A stretch of DNA of 64,000 nt from CAYQNU01 sp964419055 (GCA_964419055.1 CAYQNU010000014.1:1-64000); one strand, 5' to 3'. Positions 45,796 to 55,307 are shown, counted from the first letter of the stretch. Translations and numbers: made by a program. The notes: generated by a model not told the origin, from the sequence alone.

Positions 45796-47217
45796 TTAAA
45801 AGGAAAAATACTTTTCACTGTTCATTTTATCCAGTTTATTGTGGGTAGCTAAATTCCAAATGACCATTTCCATACAAAATAGTTTGTCAAGGGATGAAAG
45901 TTTGGATCCATACTCATCAACTAATTTCACCAAAGGTTTAATTTTAAGCAAGGTGGCGTTAAAATCCTCATCAGTGTCGGTGTAATTGAGCTCTAATATA
46001 TTTTCATTAAACCAAGTGATGATATCCGTGTAAGGGGTTTTAACTCCTTCTTTTTCCAATTTGGGTATTTTAGGGAATATTTTTTCAAATTCAGTGGATA
46101 TGGCTTTATCAATAAGCAATTCGGCTACTTCAGCAGCTCCTTCTTGCTCACCTTCATAAACCAATTCAATTTTGCCCGTAATTGCTGGAATTATTGAACT
46201 AAAATCAACTAATCGAATGCTGGTTTTTTCAATGGAAGTTTCTATCATGCGCAATTTTGCTGCGGCCATAAGGTTTTCCATTGCACTAATGGTTAAACGC
46301 GCACTAACGCCACTTTTGGCATCCACATATTCACTGTTTCGGGCTGTAAAAGCCACTTGTTCCAATAAATCTCGAGCACTATCGCTTATTAAAATTACCT
46401 TTTTATCTTGTTCAGAAATTTGAGATTCTTGTTCCGTAATTTTTCTTGCCAATGCTATGGTTGGAGGATAATGGGTAAAAATTTGAGAACCAATTCTATC
46501 TTTCAATGGCGTGACAATACTTCCTCGGTTGGTGTAATCTTCAGGATTAGCGGTGAATATAAATTGAATATCCAATGGCATTCTCAATTGAAAACCTCTA
46601 ATTTGAACATCGCCTTCTTGCAATATATTAAACAAGGATACTTGAATTCTTGCCTGTAAATCGGGTAGCTCATTAATGACAAAAATACATCTATTAGCTC
46701 GAGGAATCATACCATAATGCAGCACTCTTTCATCTGAGTAAGGCAGTTTAAGTGTAGCTGCTTTAATAGGGTCTATATCGCCAATCAAATCGGCAACATT
46801 CACATCTGGAGTGGCTAATTTTTCAAAAAAACGATCATTGCGATGTACCCATGAAATGGGTGTCATATCTCCTTTTTCGGCCATTAAGTCTTTTGCAAAT
46901 TTAGAAATAGGATGAAAAGGGCTGTCATTGATTTCTGAACCTTTAACAATGGGCATATATTCATCCAAAAGCTCAATCATATTTCGGGCAATTTTTGTTT
47001 TTGCTTGCCCCCTTAAACCCAGTAAATTGATATGGTGTCCGGCTAAAATGGCTTTTTTTAATTGAGGAATAACCGTGTCTTCATATCCCCACAATCCCTC
47101 GAAAACGGGTTGTTTTGAGGTGATTTTAGTAATTAAATTGGTTTTCATTTCCTCGTTTATTGAGCGATCAATATAACCGGAAGCTTTTAATTCTTTAAAC
47201 GTACTAACTTGTTTCAT
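45796..47217 (-). CDS. MoxR/ChlI-like AAA+ ATPase
   Basis: A 473-residue cytosolic ATPase. Walker A is GLRGQAKTKIAR at about 77-88, a variant without the usual GxxxxGKS; Walker B is CIFVINELPDL near 190; the sensor region holds FIFTANPEDYTNRG, as in magnesium-chelatase-type AAA+ proteins. Start at the ATG at 47217, seven bases after the stop of the VWA gene. The ATPase and VWA protein form the usual MoxR-type pair, in which the ring ATPase and its VWA partner remodel or activate client proteins; the client is unknown. Confidence 0.82.
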   Translation of the reverse strand: MKQVSTFKELKASGYIDRSINEEMKTNLITKITSKQPVFEGLWGYEDTVIPQLKKAILAGHHINLLGLRGQAKTKIARNMIELLDEYMPIVKGSEINDSPFHPISKFAKDLMAEKGDMTPISWVHRNDRFFEKLATPDVNVADLIGDIDPIKAATLKLPYSDERVLHYGMIPRANRCIFVINELPDLQARIQVSLFNILQEGDVQIRGFQLRMPLDIQFIFTANPEDYTNRGSIVTPLKDRIGSQIFTHYPPTIALARKITEQESQISEQDKKVILISDSARDLLEQVAFTARNSEYVDAKSGVSARLTISAMENLMAAAKLRMIETSIEKTSIRLVDFSSIIPAITGKIELVYEGEQEGAAEVAELLIDKAISTEFEKIFPKIPKLEKEGVKTPYTDIITWFNENILELNYTDTDEDFNATLLKIKPLVKLVDEYGSKLSSLDKLFCMEMVIWNLATHNKLDKMNSEKYFSF

Positions 47218-47224
47218 TTTTGTA

Positions 47225-48373
47225 TTAGTTAATTTTTTTAATTCTATTTTTCTCATAGTCTTCAAATATCATTTCACCCAAACCTTTTAATCCTGTAAGA
47301 AATGCTTTGCCCTTATTTTGAGCCGTAAATAGTTCAACAAATTGTCTTAAATAAGGGTCTTGAGCAATCATAAAAGTGGTGATGGGAATTTTAAGTTTTC
47401 GGGCTTCAGCGGCTTTATTAAGACAGAGACTTACAATCGTTTCATCCAAACCATTGCTGTTTTTATAAAATTCACCGTTGGGCAGTTTAACACAACTCGG
47501 TTTCCCATCAGTAATCATAAAAATCTGCTTATTGGTATTTCTTTTTCTTCTTAAAATATCCATGGCCAATTCTAATCCTGCCACGGTATTGGTATGAAAA
47601 GGACCGACTTTAAGATAGGGTAAATCTTTAATTTGGATGGGCCAAGCTTCGTCACCAAAAACTATAATATCAATAGTATCTTTAGGATATTTTCTATGGA
47701 TGAGTTCGACTAAAGCCATAGCTACTTTTTTAGCTGGAGTAATTCTATCTTCTCCATATAGAATCATAGAGTGACTGATATCAATCATTAAAACAGTGCT
47801 CATTTGGGCCTTATGTTTAGATTCCTCTACAATTAAATCATTCTCGGTGAGTTGAAGATCACCAATTCCATGATTGATTTGAGCTTTTTTTAGGCTTTCG
47901 GTCATATTGATCGTAGCCAAATCATCTCCAAATTGATAGCTTTTGTTTTCACCATCTTTTTCGTCACCTATGCCTAATTTGGAAGTTCGGTGATTGCCTA
48001 TTCCACTTTTTTTGAGTTTCCCAAATATTTGGTCTAAAGCAAACTCTCGTAAAGCATTTTCTAATTTGGAAGTTAATAATTTTTTTCCTGAACCTTTTCC
48101 TGAATTACCGTCTTCATTAGGGTCAATTTCTTCCTTAATGTACCCTCTTTTTTTAAGGTCTTCTTCAAATTCAGTTAGATCATAATCATCTGTAAATATA
48201 GAATATTCTTTGTCTAACATCTTCAGCCAATGAAAAGATTCTTCTATATCTCCTGAAGTATGGGTAAGCAAATCTTTAAAAATATCGAAAATGCGTTCAA
48301 ATGGATCGGTTTGTTTGGGAATGTGTTTACTAAAAATAAACCCTTTTCCAAAATCCATGCTTATTCCTTCCAT
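47225..48373 (-). CDS. VWA-domain protein, partner of the AAA+ ATPase
   Basis: A 382-residue protein. Residues 1-175 are charged and low in complexity in places. The C-terminal von Willebrand A domain (about 188-375) has the metal site D-I-S-H-S in LMIDISHSMIL, then a Thr-containing loop and MITDGKPS for the second and third MIDAS parts. It lies just upstream of the ATPase gene in one operon. TAGTTTTG at 48410-48403 (minus strand) is a possible -7 box. Confidence 0.82.
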   Translation of the reverse strand: MEGISMDFGKGFIFSKHIPKQTDPFERIFDIFKDLLTHTSGDIEESFHWLKMLDKEYSIFTDDYDLTEFEEDLKKRGYIKEEIDPNEDGNSGKGSGKKLLTSKLENALREFALDQIFGKLKKSGIGNHRTSKLGIGDEKDGENKSYQFGDDLATINMTESLKKAQINHGIGDLQLTENDLIVEESKHKAQMSTVLMIDISHSMILYGEDRITPAKKVAMALVELIHRKYPKDTIDIIVFGDEAWPIQIKDLPYLKVGPFHTNTVAGLELAMDILRRKRNTNKQIFMITDGKPSCVKLPNGEFYKNSNGLDETIVSLCLNKAAEARKLKIPITTFMIAQDPYLRQFVELFTAQNKGKAFLTGLKGLGEMIFEDYEKNRIKKIN

Positions 48374-48459
48374 ACCTAATTTTTTTGTTGATTGAATAAA
48401 TGCAAAACTATAGTAATAACAGATGCATCAGTAATAAGTTTGGAAATCAATTTGTGAAC

Positions 48460-49131
48460 TTAAATGGAAGACATCCCACCATCAATAGCATAAATCTGAC
48501 CTGTTGAAGAAACTTGATGCAAAACATAATGAGCTAATTGAGCCACTTCATCAGGCATTAAAATCTTTTTTAACGGATGTTTCTGTGCTAAATTTTCCAA
48601 GGCTTCTTGATTTCTCAAAATACCTGCTGCAAGAGGTGTTTGTGTGATCGAAGGGGCAATGCAATTAACCAAAATGGTAGGCGCAAATTCGGCAGCTAGT
48701 GAACGTGTTAAACCTTCTATAGCTCCTTTAGAAATAGCCACTGAGCTGTGAAAGGACATACCTTTTTGAACAGCTACAGTGCTAAATAACAATACGCTGC
48801 TTTTTTCAGATTTTTTTAAAATGGGTAAATAATGCTGAATACATTTAACAGCTCCTAAAACATTGATTTCAAAATCTCTTGCAAAATCTTCTTTTTTTAA
48901 ACTTCGAAAGGGTTTCAAATTAATGGTACCTGGACAATAGACTAACCCGTCTAATACATCTAAATTGGGTAATTCATCTGACAAAACATCTATTTTGTAA
49001 TGAATTAAATGAGGATGTGAAAAGTTTAAATCTTCTCGGCTTATTACATGTACCATATTTTCTGCTAATTCTAATTGAACCAATGCTGCTCCTATTCCCT
49101 TTGAACCTCCAACGATGAGTATGTTTTTCAT
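48460..49131 (-). CDS. SDR-family oxidoreductase lacking the catalytic Tyr
   Basis: A 223-residue Rossmann-fold protein. The NAD(P)-binding GGSKGIGAA lies at 8-16 and the C-terminal NCIAPSITQTPLA segment is typical. The catalytic YxxxK is altered: HSSVAISKGAIEG has Val where Tyr is expected four residues before the Lys. I recall flavobacterial relatives with the same change, so it may be a property of the subfamily rather than decay. Substrate unknown; it could bind NAD(P) without classic reductase chemistry. Confidence 0.75.
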   Translation of the reverse strand: MKNILIVGGSKGIGAALVQLELAENMVHVISREDLNFSHPHLIHYKIDVLSDELPNLDVLDGLVYCPGTINLKPFRSLKKEDFARDFEINVLGAVKCIQHYLPILKKSEKSSVLLFSTVAVQKGMSFHSSVAISKGAIEGLTRSLAAEFAPTILVNCIAPSITQTPLAAGILRNQEALENLAQKHPLKKILMPDEVAQLAHYVLHQVSSTGQIYAIDGGMSSI

Positions 49132-49238
49132 AAATTCCTTTTTATGTTGATATTTGAGACGTCCACTTTATAACAAACGGTCATTTGAAATGTTCATTAA
49201 AAAAAGGTTAATGAAACCATCCAATTCATTTAATCCAT

Positions 49239-49246
49239 TACTTTTG
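49239..49246 (+). promoter_or_regulatory. Putative -7 element of tpx
   Basis: TACTTTTG matches TAnnTTTG, about 108 bases before the tpx start. No -33 TTG at the right distance. Confidence 0.35.
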
Positions 49247-49354
49247 TATAGAAAAAGAGCTATTTTTTAGATGCTACAAGATAAAATAATATCAAAAAAT
49301 AGTTTTTTTTAAAGAAATAGTAATCACCATACAAGCAAATTAATAACTAAAAAA

Positions 49355-49864
49355 ATGGCAGCAATAACACTTAAAGGAAATCCAATTCATACCAATGGAA
49401 ATTTACCCGCTTTACACTCCAAAGCTCTTGATATTGAATTGGTACAAACCGATTTATCTACACTGAAGTTTTCTGATTTTAGAGGTACTAATTTAGTGTT
49501 AAATATTTTCCCTAGTATTGATACGGGTACTTGTGCCGCTTCTGTAAGAAAATTCAATGAAAAGGCATCTGGTTTAGTGAATACAAAAGTAATATGTATT
49601 TCAAGAGATTTACCTTTTGCCCAAAAGCGTTTTTGTGGAGCTGAAGGTATTGAAAATGTGTTGAACGCCTCTGATTTTAGAACAGGTGCATTTGGACAAC
49701 AAAATGGACTAGAAATCATCGATGGACCTTTAAAAGGGTTGCATTCAAGGGTGGTTATTGTTCTAGATAAGGAAGGATCTATTGTTTACACTGAGCAAGT
49801 AGGAGATATTGTAGATGAACCTAACTACGATGCTGCATTAAAAGTACTTTCATCATTATCTTAA
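49355..49864 (+). CDS. tpx: Thiol peroxidase
   Basis: A 169-residue atypical 2-Cys peroxiredoxin. The peroxidatic Cys60 lies in SIDTGTCAASVRKFN and the resolving Cys94 in KRFCGAEG, the Tpx spacing. It reduces hydrogen and alkyl peroxides with thioredoxin. The next gene starts 15 bases on and may be co-transcribed. Confidence 0.95.
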   Translation: MAAITLKGNPIHTNGNLPALHSKALDIELVQTDLSTLKFSDFRGTNLVLNIFPSIDTGTCAASVRKFNEKASGLVNTKVICISRDLPFAQKRFCGAEGIENVLNASDFRTGAFGQQNGLEIIDGPLKGLHSRVVIVLDKEGSIVYTEQVGDIVDEPNYDAALKVLSSLS

Positions 49865-49879
49865 TTTTTATTTTTATTT

Positions 49880-51046
49880 ATGAAAATTGTCTTATTTGAT
49901 GGTATTGGACATCAACAATTATTACCACTTACATTTACCCGACCTGTTTGCAAATTGCGAGTTGGAATTCTTACACTCGAAGAAAAGTGGCAGTCCTATT
50001 TTGATGACGAATTATTAATTCGAACTAAGGATTATCTTCAAGATAAATATGGAAATCATGAAGGAAAGGCACAAATTGGTATTTATGCAGGTTTATTGCC
50101 TACAGATGATTTGGTTGAAACCATTAATGAATTAAAAGAAGGTCAAATATTGATGAAAAAAGGTCAAGTACTCGCTATTTGTCCAATGCCTGCTGAAAGT
50201 GAGAACATGGAAAAGGTACTTAAAGGTTCCTTGACCCTAGAATATGATCTAGAAGTAGAAAGCATTAATAGACCTTGGGATGTATTTAAATACAATGGTT
50301 CTGAAATAAAAAAGGATTTTGAGTTGGTAACCCAAGGACGTGAATCTTCTAAATTGGATGCCACCAATACAGTAATTGGTAATGCTCTATTTGTAGAAGA
50401 GGGTGCTAAAGTTTCGTGTTCTGTTTTAAACACTACAGAAGGCCCTATCTACATTGGAAAAGATGCAGAAATTATGGAAGGTTGTATGATTAGAGGTGGT
50501 TTTGCCATTTGTGAGGGCGCCACCTTAAAAATGGGAACAAAAATATACGGTCCAACAACCGTTGGTCCCCATTGCAAGGTTGGAGGAGAAGTTGGAAATT
50601 CGATTTTATTGGGCTATTCAAACAAAGGACATGATGGTTTTTTGGGGAATAGTGTAATAGGAGAGTGGTGCAATTTAGGAGCCGATACTAATACCAGTAA
50701 TTTAAAGAATAATTATAGTAATGTTAGTGTTTATTCATATAAAGAGAAAGAATCCATTGATACAGGTTTGCAATTTTGTGGATTGATTATGGGCGACCAT
50801 TCTAAGAGCAGTATTAATACGATGTTTAACACGGGCACTGTGGTTGGTGTTGCCGCTAATTTATTTGGCGCTGGTTTTCCTGAAAAACACGTGAAGAATT
50901 TCAGTTGGGGAGGTGAAATTAATGCACCAAAATATGAATTTGACAAATTTCTTATAACAGCCGAAATGGTTATGAACAGACGGCATATTGACCTTACAGA
51001 AGAGGACAAAACCCTATTAAAACATATTTTCGATTCCAATCTTTAA
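49880..51046 (+). CDS. GlmU-family sugar-nucleotide transferase-like protein
   Basis: A 388-residue protein with a nucleotidyltransferase-like N-terminal half (begins KIVLFDGIGHQQLLPLTFTR) and a left-handed beta-helix C-terminal half with hexapeptide repeats (EGPIYIGKDAEIMEGCMIRG and later). This is the Bacteroidota variant called alt_bact_glmU. By analogy with GlmU it may act on N-acetylglucosamine-1-phosphate and UTP; direct evidence for the substrate is absent. Followed closely by a small membrane gene. Confidence 0.85.
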   Translation: MKIVLFDGIGHQQLLPLTFTRPVCKLRVGILTLEEKWQSYFDDELLIRTKDYLQDKYGNHEGKAQIGIYAGLLPTDDLVETINELKEGQILMKKGQVLAICPMPAESENMEKVLKGSLTLEYDLEVESINRPWDVFKYNGSEIKKDFELVTQGRESSKLDATNTVIGNALFVEEGAKVSCSVLNTTEGPIYIGKDAEIMEGCMIRGGFAICEGATLKMGTKIYGPTTVGPHCKVGGEVGNSILLGYSNKGHDGFLGNSVIGEWCNLGADTNTSNLKNNYSNVSVYSYKEKESIDTGLQFCGLIMGDHSKSSINTMFNTGTVVGVAANLFGAGFPEKHVKNFSWGGEINAPKYEFDKFLITAEMVMNRRHIDLTEEDKTLLKHIFDSNL

Positions 51047-51058
51047 ATAGCTATTTTT

Positions 51059-51256
51059 ATGAATCCTATTGTAAAAACCTTCTTAATCAATTTAGTGATA
51101 TTTGCAATAATTGCATTAACTATGGCGCTATTTGGCACTACAAAAGATGCTTTTATCCTTTTATTTAAAATTTGGATTTGGATATCAGCTCTTATAGTAG
51201 GCTATTTCGTAATATTGCAAATACAAAACGCTAAAAAAGAAGATAAAAAAGACTAA
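51059..51256 (+). CDS. Small two-helix membrane protein
   Basis: A 65-residue protein with two hydrophobic segments (about 6-25 and 30-53) and a Lys/Asp-rich tail. It begins 12 bases after the GlmU-family stop and ends 23 bases before the next start, so it fits the run of genes well. Function unknown. Confidence 0.65.
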   Translation: MNPIVKTFLINLVIFAIIALTMALFGTTKDAFILLFKIWIWISALIVGYFVILQIQNAKKEDKKD

Positions 51257-51279
51257 ACACGATTGATAAACAATAAATT

Positions 51280-52161
51280 ATGAATAAAAAACTACTTCTA
51301 ATTACCCTAATTTCATTTCTTTCAACTCCCTATTTAACAGCACAAGAAGACGAATGGGGCGATGAAGCTGGACCTGTGAAAGCAGCTATGTTCAGTGATA
51401 CGCGTGTGATAAATGGACATTCTTCTGAAACTCTGGAAAAAGGTCAATGGGATTTAAGAATCACCCACCGTTTTGGAAATATTGCCGTACCAAATGCGGG
51501 AAGATCATTGTTTGGCTTGGATAATAGCACCGACATTCGAATAGCCATGGAATATGGTATTACCGATGATTTGACAATTGGTTTTGGTCGCAGCAAAGGT
51601 TTTGCTCCTTATTCCCAATATTGGGACGGATTGGCAAAATATGCTATTTTAAGACAATCAGATAAAATGCCTCTTTCATTAACTTTAGCTACCTCAGCCT
51701 TTGCCACCAGCATGATTGCTTCAACCGATGCTTCATCGGTAACTTCGTTTACAAAAACAGCACATCGATTTTCTTATTACAGTCAATTAATCTTGGCAAA
51801 GAATTTGTTTGGCAAAGTTACACTTCAATTAGCTCCCGGTATTTTATACAGAAATTACGTAGCGTTTGAAGATCAAAATATGAATGTAACTTTAGGTGGA
51901 ATGATTCGATACAATTTTTATAAAAAGCTAAGTTTTTTGGTTGAGTATTACCAAATATTTAGAGAAAACAGTATCATCAATAACACTGAATACCAAAATC
52001 CTTTTGGTGTGGGATTAGAGATTAAAACACACGCTCACGTATTTCAATTAAATTTTATGAATTCTGAAGGCATTGGTGAAGGACAATTTATTCCCAATAC
52101 CTTTGGGAAATGGTCGGAAGGACAATTCAGATTTGGATTTACCATATCAAGACATTTTTAA
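51280..52161 (+). CDS. DUF5777 outer-membrane beta-barrel protein
   Basis: A 293-residue exported protein with a signal peptide (1-21, ending YLTAQ). Alternating strands and the phrases QWDLRITHRFGN, YGITDDLTIGFGRS and a C-terminal FGFTISRHF with terminal Phe indicate an outer-membrane barrel. It matches the DUF5777 family, often found beside YceI genes in Bacteroidota as here. Function unknown. Confidence 0.8.
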   Translation: MNKKLLLITLISFLSTPYLTAQEDEWGDEAGPVKAAMFSDTRVINGHSSETLEKGQWDLRITHRFGNIAVPNAGRSLFGLDNSTDIRIAMEYGITDDLTIGFGRSKGFAPYSQYWDGLAKYAILRQSDKMPLSLTLATSAFATSMIASTDASSVTSFTKTAHRFSYYSQLILAKNLFGKVTLQLAPGILYRNYVAFEDQNMNVTLGGMIRYNFYKKLSFLVEYYQIFRENSIINNTEYQNPFGVGLEIKTHAHVFQLNFMNSEGIGEGQFIPNTFGKWSEGQFRFGFTISRHF

Positions 52162-52193
52162 TAACTCCATAAATAAACAAAAAAACAACTACC

Positions 52194-52709
52194 ATGAAAA
52201 AAGTACTATTTTCCTTATTTTTAGTAGCAACCGTTGTAATGGCTAAAGCACAAACATTAACAATAGATTCAGAAAAAGCTGTTGTTAAATTTAACTATGT
52301 AAAAGAAAAAGTGGAAGGATCTGTAACAGGAATTAAAGCCACAGTAACGTTTGATATCAACGATTTAACCAATGCGGTTATTGAAGGAACAGCTGAAGTA
52401 AAAGCATTAACTACTGGAAATAAACAAAGAGATACGCATTTGCATTCGGATGATTATTTTAAGTCAGGTAAATATCCACAAATGAAATTCAAAAGTACTT
52501 CTTTTGAAAAAACAGAAACAGGATACAAAATGAAAGGAAAATTAACCATTACAGGTACAGAAAAAGATGTTGAATTTACTTTTACATTCAACAATAACAC
52601 TTTTGAAGGTAAAGCAGCTATTTATATGAATGATTTTGGCGTATTTACTCAAAAAAATAGAGATGACAGTAAAGTATTATTGCGCGTAACAATACCCGTA
52701 AAAGCATAA
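52194..52709 (+). CDS. YceI-family periplasmic protein
   Basis: A 171-residue exported lipocalin-like protein: signal peptide 1-19 (VVMAKAQ), then TIDSEKAVVKFNYVKEKVEG, RDTHLHSDDYFKSGKYPQMK and KGKLTITGTEKDVEFTF, which are the family's core segments. YceI proteins bind isoprenoid-like lipids in the periplasm. It follows the DUF5777 gene by 32 bases and is closed by a terminator. Confidence 0.92.
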   Translation: MKKVLFSLFLVATVVMAKAQTLTIDSEKAVVKFNYVKEKVEGSVTGIKATVTFDINDLTNAVIEGTAEVKALTTGNKQRDTHLHSDDYFKSGKYPQMKFKSTSFEKTETGYKMKGKLTITGTEKDVEFTFTFNNNTFEGKAAIYMNDFGVFTQKNRDDSKVLLRVTIPVKA

Positions 52710-52730
52710 TCGTTCTTACAAGATTTTTAA

Positions 52731-52766
52731 AAAAGGAAATTCAATAATGAGTTTCCTTTTTTTTTG
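52731..52766 (+). terminator. Rho-independent terminator after the YceI gene
   Basis: AAAAGGAAA (52731-52739) pairs with TTTCCTTTT (52752-52760), with a short loop, and continues into a T-run. Confidence 0.85.
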
Positions 52767-52795
52767 TTTATTTTTTTCAAAAAGGTAGTAACTTG

Positions 52796-52813
52796 ATCCG
52801 ATACCCATCGGAT
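52796..52813. repeat. ATCCGAT palindrome, copy 1
   Basis: ATCCGAT and ATCGGAT flank ACCC. The same palindrome with two changes lies at 54099-54116, on the other side of the gene between them. Confidence 0.65.
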
Positions 52814-52949
52814 TCGAGATAAGAATTTGATTTTTTTAATTTTGTTTATACCTTCTTCACTCATTCAAACATCTCATTCACTCAGTATAGCTTTTTAATA
52901 GTTTTTTATTGTAATAGGTTTGTTCCATCAAATTAAAAAACAAAAAGCT

Positions 52950-54050
52950 ATGAAAACAACTAAAATAATTGGAACAACTATACTATTGTTGGCATTAAAC
53001 AATGCAGAAGTATGGACACAAAACATTAATACGATAACTGCAAATCCAAATGTAAACGTAAATGTATCATTAAATGTAATAAATATTGAAAAGCAACCTA
53101 ATATTTATGGAGGACCAAATGGTATTGGAGGACCAAATATTAATATTAATGTCATGGATAATAATCTTTTTAATAATGATATTAATGTTAACAATGGAAC
53201 CTTAAGTAATGTGGCCAACATTACGAATATAAAACCAGTAGTTCAAAATATAAATCAATCAACCGCTTCAAAACCTTCAGCACCAAAACCTTCGGCACCA
53301 AAGCCCGTAGTGCCAAAACCACAAATCGCAACTACAATACTTGTTTCAAGAAGCGTAACCCCTCAAGTGAATGTAAGCAGAAGTGCCACACCCGTTTCAC
53401 GTTCCACTCCACAACGAAGTGTTCCGATTTCTCAAGCATCCATAAGAAATATTACACCCAGCAACCAAAGTGTTGCGCAAAGAACGGTACCTGCTCCTAA
53501 ACCAAAACCTGCAGTAGTCTCTGCCCCAAAACCAATTGCTCAAACCCCGATAAGTATTGCACCAAAAAATGTGGAAGTTCCAATTGAATCGCCTATAGCC
53601 AATGTATCAAATGAGGTGATTGAAATGCCTGTTCAGCAATACAGAGGAAATTTTCAAAATAATGTGATCTTAGAAAATGAGAATAACCCAACGCCTAACA
53701 AATCCATTGAAATTCCTCAAATAGAACTTCCTAAAATAGCCTTTACTCCAAATGTTAAAACTGAGGAAGAAGTTTCGACCCCAAGTAGAGAAAATGAAGT
53801 AGTGTCATCCTCTAACGAAATCTCCTTCTCAAGACCTTCAAAAACAATAAAAATGAAAAGTACTGCTATTCAAAAAAACAAGATTAGTGCTCCTAAAAAA
53901 GGAAATAAATCCTTTTATACTCAAAAATATGCCTCAAAAATAAGTTTAAGAAAACGGCTAACTCAAACCAAAAAGGCCTTCAAATCCATAGTGAAATCTA
54001 AAACCAAAAAGAAAATAAAAATTGCTCCAAAAGTTTGTTATGCTTTTTAA
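52950..54050 (+). CDS. Secreted low-complexity protein, Asn-rich then Pro/Lys-rich
   Basis: A 366-residue protein with an N-terminal hydrophobic export segment (about 5-24). Residues 25-110 are rich in Asn with Val/Ile (NPNVNVNVSLNV); 110-215 hold Ala-Pro-Lys repeats (KPSAPKPSAPKPVVPKP); the last 70 are strongly basic (Lys/Ser/Thr). No domain is recognised. The ATG at 52950 gives a clean signal; TAATTTTG at 52837-52844 is a possible -7 box. It is flanked by two related palindromes. The composition suggests a flexible cell-envelope or matrix protein. Confidence 0.6.
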   Translation: MKTTKIIGTTILLLALNNAEVWTQNINTITANPNVNVNVSLNVINIEKQPNIYGGPNGIGGPNININVMDNNLFNNDINVNNGTLSNVANITNIKPVVQNINQSTASKPSAPKPSAPKPVVPKPQIATTILVSRSVTPQVNVSRSATPVSRSTPQRSVPISQASIRNITPSNQSVAQRTVPAPKPKPAVVSAPKPIAQTPISIAPKNVEVPIESPIANVSNEVIEMPVQQYRGNFQNNVILENENNPTPNKSIEIPQIELPKIAFTPNVKTEEEVSTPSRENEVVSSSNEISFSRPSKTIKMKSTAIQKNKISAPKKGNKSFYTQKYASKISLRKRLTQTKKAFKSIVKSKTKKKIKIAPKVCYAF

Positions 54051-54090
54051 GATTATTTATTCTCAATTAATCTAATTACGTAATCCTTTA

Positions 54091-54124
54091 TTAACATAAT
54101 CCGATAACTATCGGATTATGTTAA
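54091..54124. terminator. Bidirectional terminator palindrome between convergent genes
   Basis: A perfect 16-bp inverted repeat (TTAACATAATCCGATA and its complement, two-base loop). It overlaps the prfB stop codon and lies 41 bases after the opposing gene. Its centre shares the ATCCGATA core with 52796-52813. Confidence 0.75.
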
Positions 54125-55200
54125 TTATATTCCATTAAAAAGGCTTTAAGAAATGGGGTTAACTCTCCGTTAAGTACTTTGTCTGGGTCGTTAACGGTAT
54201 AATCTGTTCGATGATCTTTAACTCTTCGGTCATCTAATACATAACTGCGAATTTGAGATCCCCATTCAATCTTTTTCTTTCCAGCTTCTATGGCATCTCT
54301 CGATTCTTGACGTTTACGTATTTCAATTTCGTATAATTGTGATTTCAACAATTGCATGGCCTTTTCTCTGTTTTGCAACTGAGATCGTGTTTCTGTATTT
54401 TCAATAGCAATACCCGTTGGAGCATGTTTAATTCGAACTCCGGTTTCGACTTTATTTACATTTTGACCTCCTGCACCACCAGAACGGAATGTGTCCCAAC
54501 TAATATCTGCTGGGTTGATATAAATTTCAATGGTATCATCCACAGATGGGTACACATAAACGGAACAAAAAGAGGTCATTCTTTTACCTTGAGCATTAAA
54601 AGGACTTACCCTCACCAATCGGTGAACTCCGTTTTCACCTTTTAAATACCCGAATGCAAATTCTCCTTCAATTTCCAATGTAACCGTTTTGATACCTGCA
54701 GCATCCCCTTCCTGAAAATTTAACTCTTTTACCTTATAGCCATTTTTTTCTGCCCACATCAGATACATTCGCATTAACATCGAAGCCCAATCACAAGCTT
54801 CTGTTCCACCTGCACCAGCCGTAATTTGTAAAATGGCATTTAAGTTATCCTCTTCGGCAGATAGCATGTTTTTGAATTCCAATTCCTCTAATCGGGCCAA
54901 AGTAACTTTATACGATTCATCTACTTCTTCTTCTGTCGCTTCGCCCATTTTGGCAAATTCAAAAAGAACTTCCAAATCATCAGCTGCTGATTGAAGCTGA
55001 TCATAACCTTGAATCCAAAATTTCTTTTGTTTCAATTTTTTTAGCAAAGCTTCTGCTTCTTTAGGTTTGTTCCAAAAATCGGGGTCTTGAGTGCGCACAT
55101 CTTCTTCTTCCACTTCCATGCGTTTAGCATCGATTTCTAGATATCCTTTTAAGCTTTGTAAGCGATCTTGTATTTCTTTTATTTGCTCTTGAGTTGTCAT
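54121..55200 (-). CDS. prfB: Peptide chain release factor 2
   Basis: A 359-residue release factor that recognises UGA and UAA. The SPF tripeptide is at 199-201 and the catalytic GGQ at 244-246. In most bacteria codon 26 or so is an in-frame UGA that requires a +1 frameshift; here the reading frame is open through LKGYLEIDAKR (residues 17-27), so no frameshift is needed. Minus-strand TATCTTTG at 55253-55246 is a good -7 box 46 bases before the start. Confidence 0.95.
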   Translation of the reverse strand: MTTQEQIKEIQDRLQSLKGYLEIDAKRMEVEEEDVRTQDPDFWNKPKEAEALLKKLKQKKFWIQGYDQLQSAADDLEVLFEFAKMGEATEEEVDESYKVTLARLEELEFKNMLSAEEDNLNAILQITAGAGGTEACDWASMLMRMYLMWAEKNGYKVKELNFQEGDAAGIKTVTLEIEGEFAFGYLKGENGVHRLVRVSPFNAQGKRMTSFCSVYVYPSVDDTIEIYINPADISWDTFRSGGAGGQNVNKVETGVRIKHAPTGIAIENTETRSQLQNREKAMQLLKSQLYEIEIRKRQESRDAIEAGKKKIEWGSQIRSYVLDDRRVKDHRTDYTVNDPDKVLNGELTPFLKAFLMEYN

Positions 55201-55245
55201 TGTTGGAATTTAAAAAGAATGAAAAAGACTTTTGGAATGAAGGTG

Positions 55246-55253
55246 CAAAGATA
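55246..55253 (-). promoter_or_regulatory. Putative -7 element of prfB
   Basis: TATCTTTG on the minus strand matches TAnnTTTG; no TTG at the -33 distance. Confidence 0.5.
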
Positions 55254-55307
55254 ACACAAAATACAGCCCGTGAAAATGCCTCATCCTATAATTCGTTCAA
55301 AAAAAAG

